A DNA stretch of 7,153 nt from assembly GCA_937902525.1 (NCBI GenBank), contig CALEKV010000074.1:1-7153 (forward strand). Reading direction: 5' to 3'. Below the pieces are notes generated by a model. The model worked only from the letters and a program-made list of their open reading frames with translations. It did no database searches and was not told the DNA's origin. The position numbers and the translations under genes were made by a program. Of this stretch, positions 4,688-7,153 are shown piece by piece. Each line of letters opens with the position of its first letter. The first letter of the stretch is position 1. Source of the DNA: an uncultured Candidatus Saccharibacteria bacterium. GTDB lineage: Bacteria > Patescibacteriota > Saccharimonadia > Saccharimonadales > Saccharimonadaceae.

Positions 4688-4688
4688 G

Positions 4689-6920
4689 ATGCATGACATT
4701 GTGATTAAAGGAGCTAGAGAGAATAATTTGCAAAACATAGATCTCACAATCCCACGCGGTAAGGTGGTTTGCTTCGTGGGCGTGAGTGGTTCGGGTAAGT
4801 CCACGCTGGCATTTGATATTATTGCCCGCGAAGGCCAACGACAGTATTTCGAGTCGTTACCTTCATTCGCACGACGTCTCTTGAACAAGACTAACCGACC
4901 GGATGTCGCCGAGATAAAAGGCATTTCGTCGACGATATTAATTGGCCAGGAACGTGTAACTGGTAGCCCACGCTCAACAGTCGGCACACTATCCGAAGCT
5001 TATACATACTTAAGGATGCTCTACTCTCGTGCGGGTAAACCGGCCCTAGATTCGTCGTACTTTTCGTTCAATCACCCAAATGGTGCCTGTAAAACATGTA
5101 AGGGTTTGGGGCAAGCCATAACATTCGATCCCGGTAAGCTCATTGACACCACTAAAACGTTGAACACGGGTGCACTGCTACACAGCGAATGGCGTGTGGG
5201 CGGTCGTATGTGGCGTATCATCAAGGCGACGCAGTTTTTTGATATGGATAAGAAGCTAGAAGATTTTGAGCCCGATGAACTAGATAAGTTACTATATGCG
5301 CCAAAGCAATATTGGAGCGATCCTGATGATTTTGTTGGTGATAAGGTATCTTATCAGGGGATTATCGTGCGCCTGCAAAGTCCTAGGCGCCATGATCGGG
5401 ATGAAATGGATTATAGACAAATTGGTGAATGTCCAGAATGCTACGGCTGGCGCTTAAATAATAAAGCTCTGTCCGTCAAGCTTAACGATAAAAATATCGG
5501 CGAGGTGGGTAATCTATCTCTTGTGGATTGTCTAGAATTTGTGCGGACTATAGACCTACCACGAGCTCTGATTATCCGGCCACGGCTAGAAGATCAGTTG
5601 CAATCTCTAGTGGATGCTGGCGTAGGATATCTATCACTCAATCGGTCGTCTGATACGTTGAGCGGCGGCGAGGCGCAACGCGTAAAAATTGCTCGTCAAA
5701 TGAGCAGCGACCTCATAGAGATGATCTATGTACTAGATGAACCAACGGCTGGACTACATCCAAAGGATGTCGAACGAGTAATACTCAATCTAGCCAAACT
5801 ACGTGATAGCGGGAACACTGTATTGGTCGTTGAACATGACGAAGCTGTTATTAAAAGTGCTGACCATATCGTGGAGGTTGGGCCGGGCGGTGGCAGGCAG
5901 GGCGGTACTATCGTCGCTCAGGGCAGTTTAGTGGACATACTGGCTAATCCAAACTCTGTAACGGCACCGTACTTGCAGCGCAACGCTCAAGCAGCGAAGG
6001 TTACAAGACGGAAACCAAAGGGATCGTTCCGAATCGTAGACGCTCATAGTAATAACCTAAGAAATGTGAACGTGGATATCCCAACCGGTGTTTTGGTTGC
6101 GTTGACGGGGGTGTCTGGCTCCGGCAAGAGTTCGCTTGTTGATGAATTAATAACTCAGCATAACGAAAAGATTGTACTAATTGACCAGAGTGCGGTTGGT
6201 AATAATAAGCGAGGTTGTATTGGCACATATACCGGCACATTTAATATCATACGAAGGTTATTCGCTAAAGAACATGGTATGTCCCAAAGCTTTTTTAGCT
6301 ATAATGCGCATGGTGCGTGCGAAGAATGCAAAGGTATTGGCTACTTAGATATGGAGATGAACTTTTTGGGTAATGTGCAAATCCACTGCGAAACCTGTGA
6401 CGGTACCCGTTACAAGCAAAAAGTCTTGAGATACTGTTACAAGGGCAAAAATATAGCGGAAATACTGGCTATGACCGCAGCAGAAGTAGGATCGTTTTTT
6501 GATAATGACGACATTCAAGCCAAGACTAGATTGTTGATCGAGGTTGGACTTGATTATCTTGAGATAGGCCAAACACTAGACACGCTCTCTGGTGGCGAAG
6601 CGCAACGCTTGAAGTTAGCTAGTCGGCTACAAAGTAAGGGTGAGTTTTATGTGTTAGACGAGCCGACGTCTGGTCTGCATTTTGCGGATATTGACAAATT
6701 AATGTGCCTTTTGAATAGGCTGGTTGACAACAACAACACGATTCTTGTAGTTGAGCATAATATGTCGGTCATATCTCAAGCAGATTGGATCATTGACCTC
6801 GGGCCAGAAGGTGGCAACAAAGGTGGATCTATAGTAGCCGAAGGCACCCCGGAACAGATCGCTCAATATGCTGAATCCCATACAGGCAAGTATCTACAAC
6901 GATATTTGTCTCCATCGTAG
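4689..6920 (+). CDS. uvrA2: UvrA2-type ABC ATPase lacking the UvrB-binding domain
   Basis: The 743-residue protein has two UvrA-type ABC ATPase halves. Half one has Walker A GVSGSGKST (31-39), CKTC (134-137) and CPEC (248-251), signature LSGGEAQ (324-330), Walker B YVLDEP (347-352) and switch His383. Half two has Walker A GVSGSGKSS (474-482), a complete zinc module C544/C547/C567/C570, signature LSGGEAQ (633-639), Walker B YVLDEP (654-659) and His690. Canonical UvrA is about 940 residues. Here STVGTLSEAYTYLRMLYSRAG runs almost straight into FSFNHPNGAC, so the UvrB-binding domain and the first cysteine pair of zinc module 1 are absent, as in Deinococcus UvrA2 and related drug-resistance UvrA-like proteins such as DrrC. 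It should bind modified or drug-bound DNA but not load UvrB directly. Shine-Dalgarno AAAGGAG is eight bases before ATG. Divergence from a BmrR-type regulator implies ligand-induced expression. The product is cytoplasmic. Confidence 0.9.
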   Translation: MHDIVIKGARENNLQNIDLTIPRGKVVCFVGVSGSGKSTLAFDIIAREGQRQYFESLPSFARRLLNKTNRPDVAEIKGISSTILIGQERVTGSPRSTVGTLSEAYTYLRMLYSRAGKPALDSSYFSFNHPNGACKTCKGLGQAITFDPGKLIDTTKTLNTGALLHSEWRVGGRMWRIIKATQFFDMDKKLEDFEPDELDKLLYAPKQYWSDPDDFVGDKVSYQGIIVRLQSPRRHDRDEMDYRQIGECPECYGWRLNNKALSVKLNDKNIGEVGNLSLVDCLEFVRTIDLPRALIIRPRLEDQLQSLVDAGVGYLSLNRSSDTLSGGEAQRVKIARQMSSDLIEMIYVLDEPTAGLHPKDVERVILNLAKLRDSGNTVLVVEHDEAVIKSADHIVEVGPGGGRQGGTIVAQGSLVDILANPNSVTAPYLQRNAQAAKVTRRKPKGSFRIVDAHSNNLRNVNVDIPTGVLVALTGVSGSGKSSLVDELITQHNEKIVLIDQSAVGNNKRGCIGTYTGTFNIIRRLFAKEHGMSQSFFSYNAHGACEECKGIGYLDMEMNFLGNVQIHCETCDGTRYKQKVLRYCYKGKNIAEILAMTAAEVGSFFDNDDIQAKTRLLIEVGLDYLEIGQTLDTLSGGEAQRLKLASRLQSKGEFYVLDEPTSGLHFADIDKLMCLLNRLVDNNNTILVVEHNMSVISQADWIIDLGPEGGNKGGSIVAEGTPEQIAQYAESHTGKYLQRYLSPS

Positions 6921-6944
6921 ATTGGATAGTTGAAACCAAATTTC

Positions 6945-6973
6945 TTGTAACTTTATATAGTTTATGCTAACAT
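6945..6973 (+). promoter_or_regulatory. promoter of the mini-HTH gene, near-leaderless
   Basis: TTGTAA (6945-6950) and TAACAT (6968-6973) are 17 bases apart, and the -10 is preceded by TGC, giving an extended -10 (TGnTAnnnT). Transcription would start near 6980, within a few bases of ATG 6983, and there is no Shine-Dalgarno. Confidence 0.5.
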
Positions 6974-6983
6974 TATAAAGTTA
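6948..6983. repeat. perfect 10-bp inverted repeat enclosing the promoter and start codon, likely operator
   Basis: TAACTTTATA (6948-6957) and TATAAAGTTA (6974-6983) are exact inverted copies separated by 16 bases. The left arm overlaps the -35 box, the spacer holds the -10, and the right arm ends on the A of the HTH gene's ATG. The placement suits repression by a dimeric HTH protein, possibly the one encoded here. An RNA hairpin is an alternative, but no T-tract follows. Confidence 0.6.
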
Positions 6984-7144
6984 TGAAATATCATGAACAA
7001 CTAAAATCTATAATGTTAGCTTCGGGCTGGTCGCAGGAGCAACTTGCGCAGACCCTTAAAGTTTCCTTCGCAACGCTCAACTCATGGATAAATGCACGGT
7101 CAACGCCTCGCGCCAAAGCAGCTATAGCTATTGAGAAGTTATAG
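6983..7144 (+). CDS. 53-residue helix-turn-helix protein (XRE/HTH_3-like)
   Basis: ATG 6983 opens a 53-codon frame ending at TAG 7142-7144. The sequence is essentially one HTH: an N-terminal helix (HEQLKSIMLASG), WSQEQLAQTLKV (16-27) as helix two, and SFATLNSWINARSTPR (28-43) as turn and recognition helix, ending KAAIAIEKL. The pattern SQEQLA-x5-VS-x2-TLNSW matches short HTH domains that often form the N-terminus of longer proteins such as Fic-family or DNA-methyltransferase proteins. Here it ends in its own stop codon. Start choice rests on the promoter and inverted repeat upstream, with no Shine-Dalgarno. It probably regulates itself through the 6948-6983 repeat; a partner gene may lie beyond the window edge. 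Confidence 0.75.
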   Translation: MKYHEQLKSIMLASGWSQEQLAQTLKVSFATLNSWINARSTPRAKAAIAIEKL

Positions 7145-7153
7145 CTCGATACT

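Noticed and set aside
4638..4987. Minus-strand open frames over the start of uvrA2.
   Set aside because: They are antisense shadows of the Walker A region and the divergent promoter; their translations show no domain.
1..7153. CRISPR array, tRNA, rRNA or riboswitch.
   Set aside because: No regularly spaced direct repeats, cloverleaf pattern or conserved aptamer core was seen on either strand by eye.

Overview
This 7.15 kb bacterial window is compact and AT-leaning. TAA, TAG and TGA are all used as stops. Several genes have strong GGAGG-type ribosome sites, while two appear to be leaderless. The gene mix (a CYTH/P-loop kinase pair, a small Cys/His protein, a stand-alone mini-HTH, a short UvrA paralogue) looks to me like a Patescibacteria/CPR genome, perhaps Saccharibacteria. 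That is an impression from gene style, not a phylogenetic result.

Layout. Positions 1-109 may hold the end of an unrecognised gene. A forward pair follows: a CYTH-domain triphosphate enzyme (139-663) and a P-loop kinase (674-1166). The kinase P-loop is cut off from any AUG by what looks like a one-base frameshift. An IS3-family insertion sequence on the minus strand (about 1306-2545) carries orfA, orfB, an A7 frameshift site and imperfect terminal repeats. Its right end stops at the edge of the promoter/operator region of a leaderless gene (2590-3138), whose unannotated product has an NlpC/P60-like Cys/His pattern. Convergent to that gene lies a minus-strand pair: merR-type regulator (4627-3806), then a Nudix hydrolase (3755-3222). 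Divergent from merR is a 743-residue UvrA2-type ABC ATPase (4689-6920). The window ends with a 53-residue HTH protein (6983-7144) whose promoter and start codon are enclosed by a perfect 10-bp inverted repeat.

How the parts fit. The clearest functional unit is the merR/uvrA2 divergon. The 61-bp intergenic region holds a MerR-type promoter (TTGACT, 19-bp spacer, TATTAT) with a palindrome at the spacer centre, and an overlapping promoter for merR on the other strand. The regulator has a GyrI-like (BmrR-type) ligand domain, and the UvrA paralogue lacks the UvrB-binding domain. I infer a drug- or DNA-ligand-induced protection system, with the Nudix enzyme possibly co-expressed with the regulator. 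The insertion sequence breaks no recognisable gene. No rRNA, tRNA or CRISPR array was seen, and no gene-free stretch exceeds about 180 bases.
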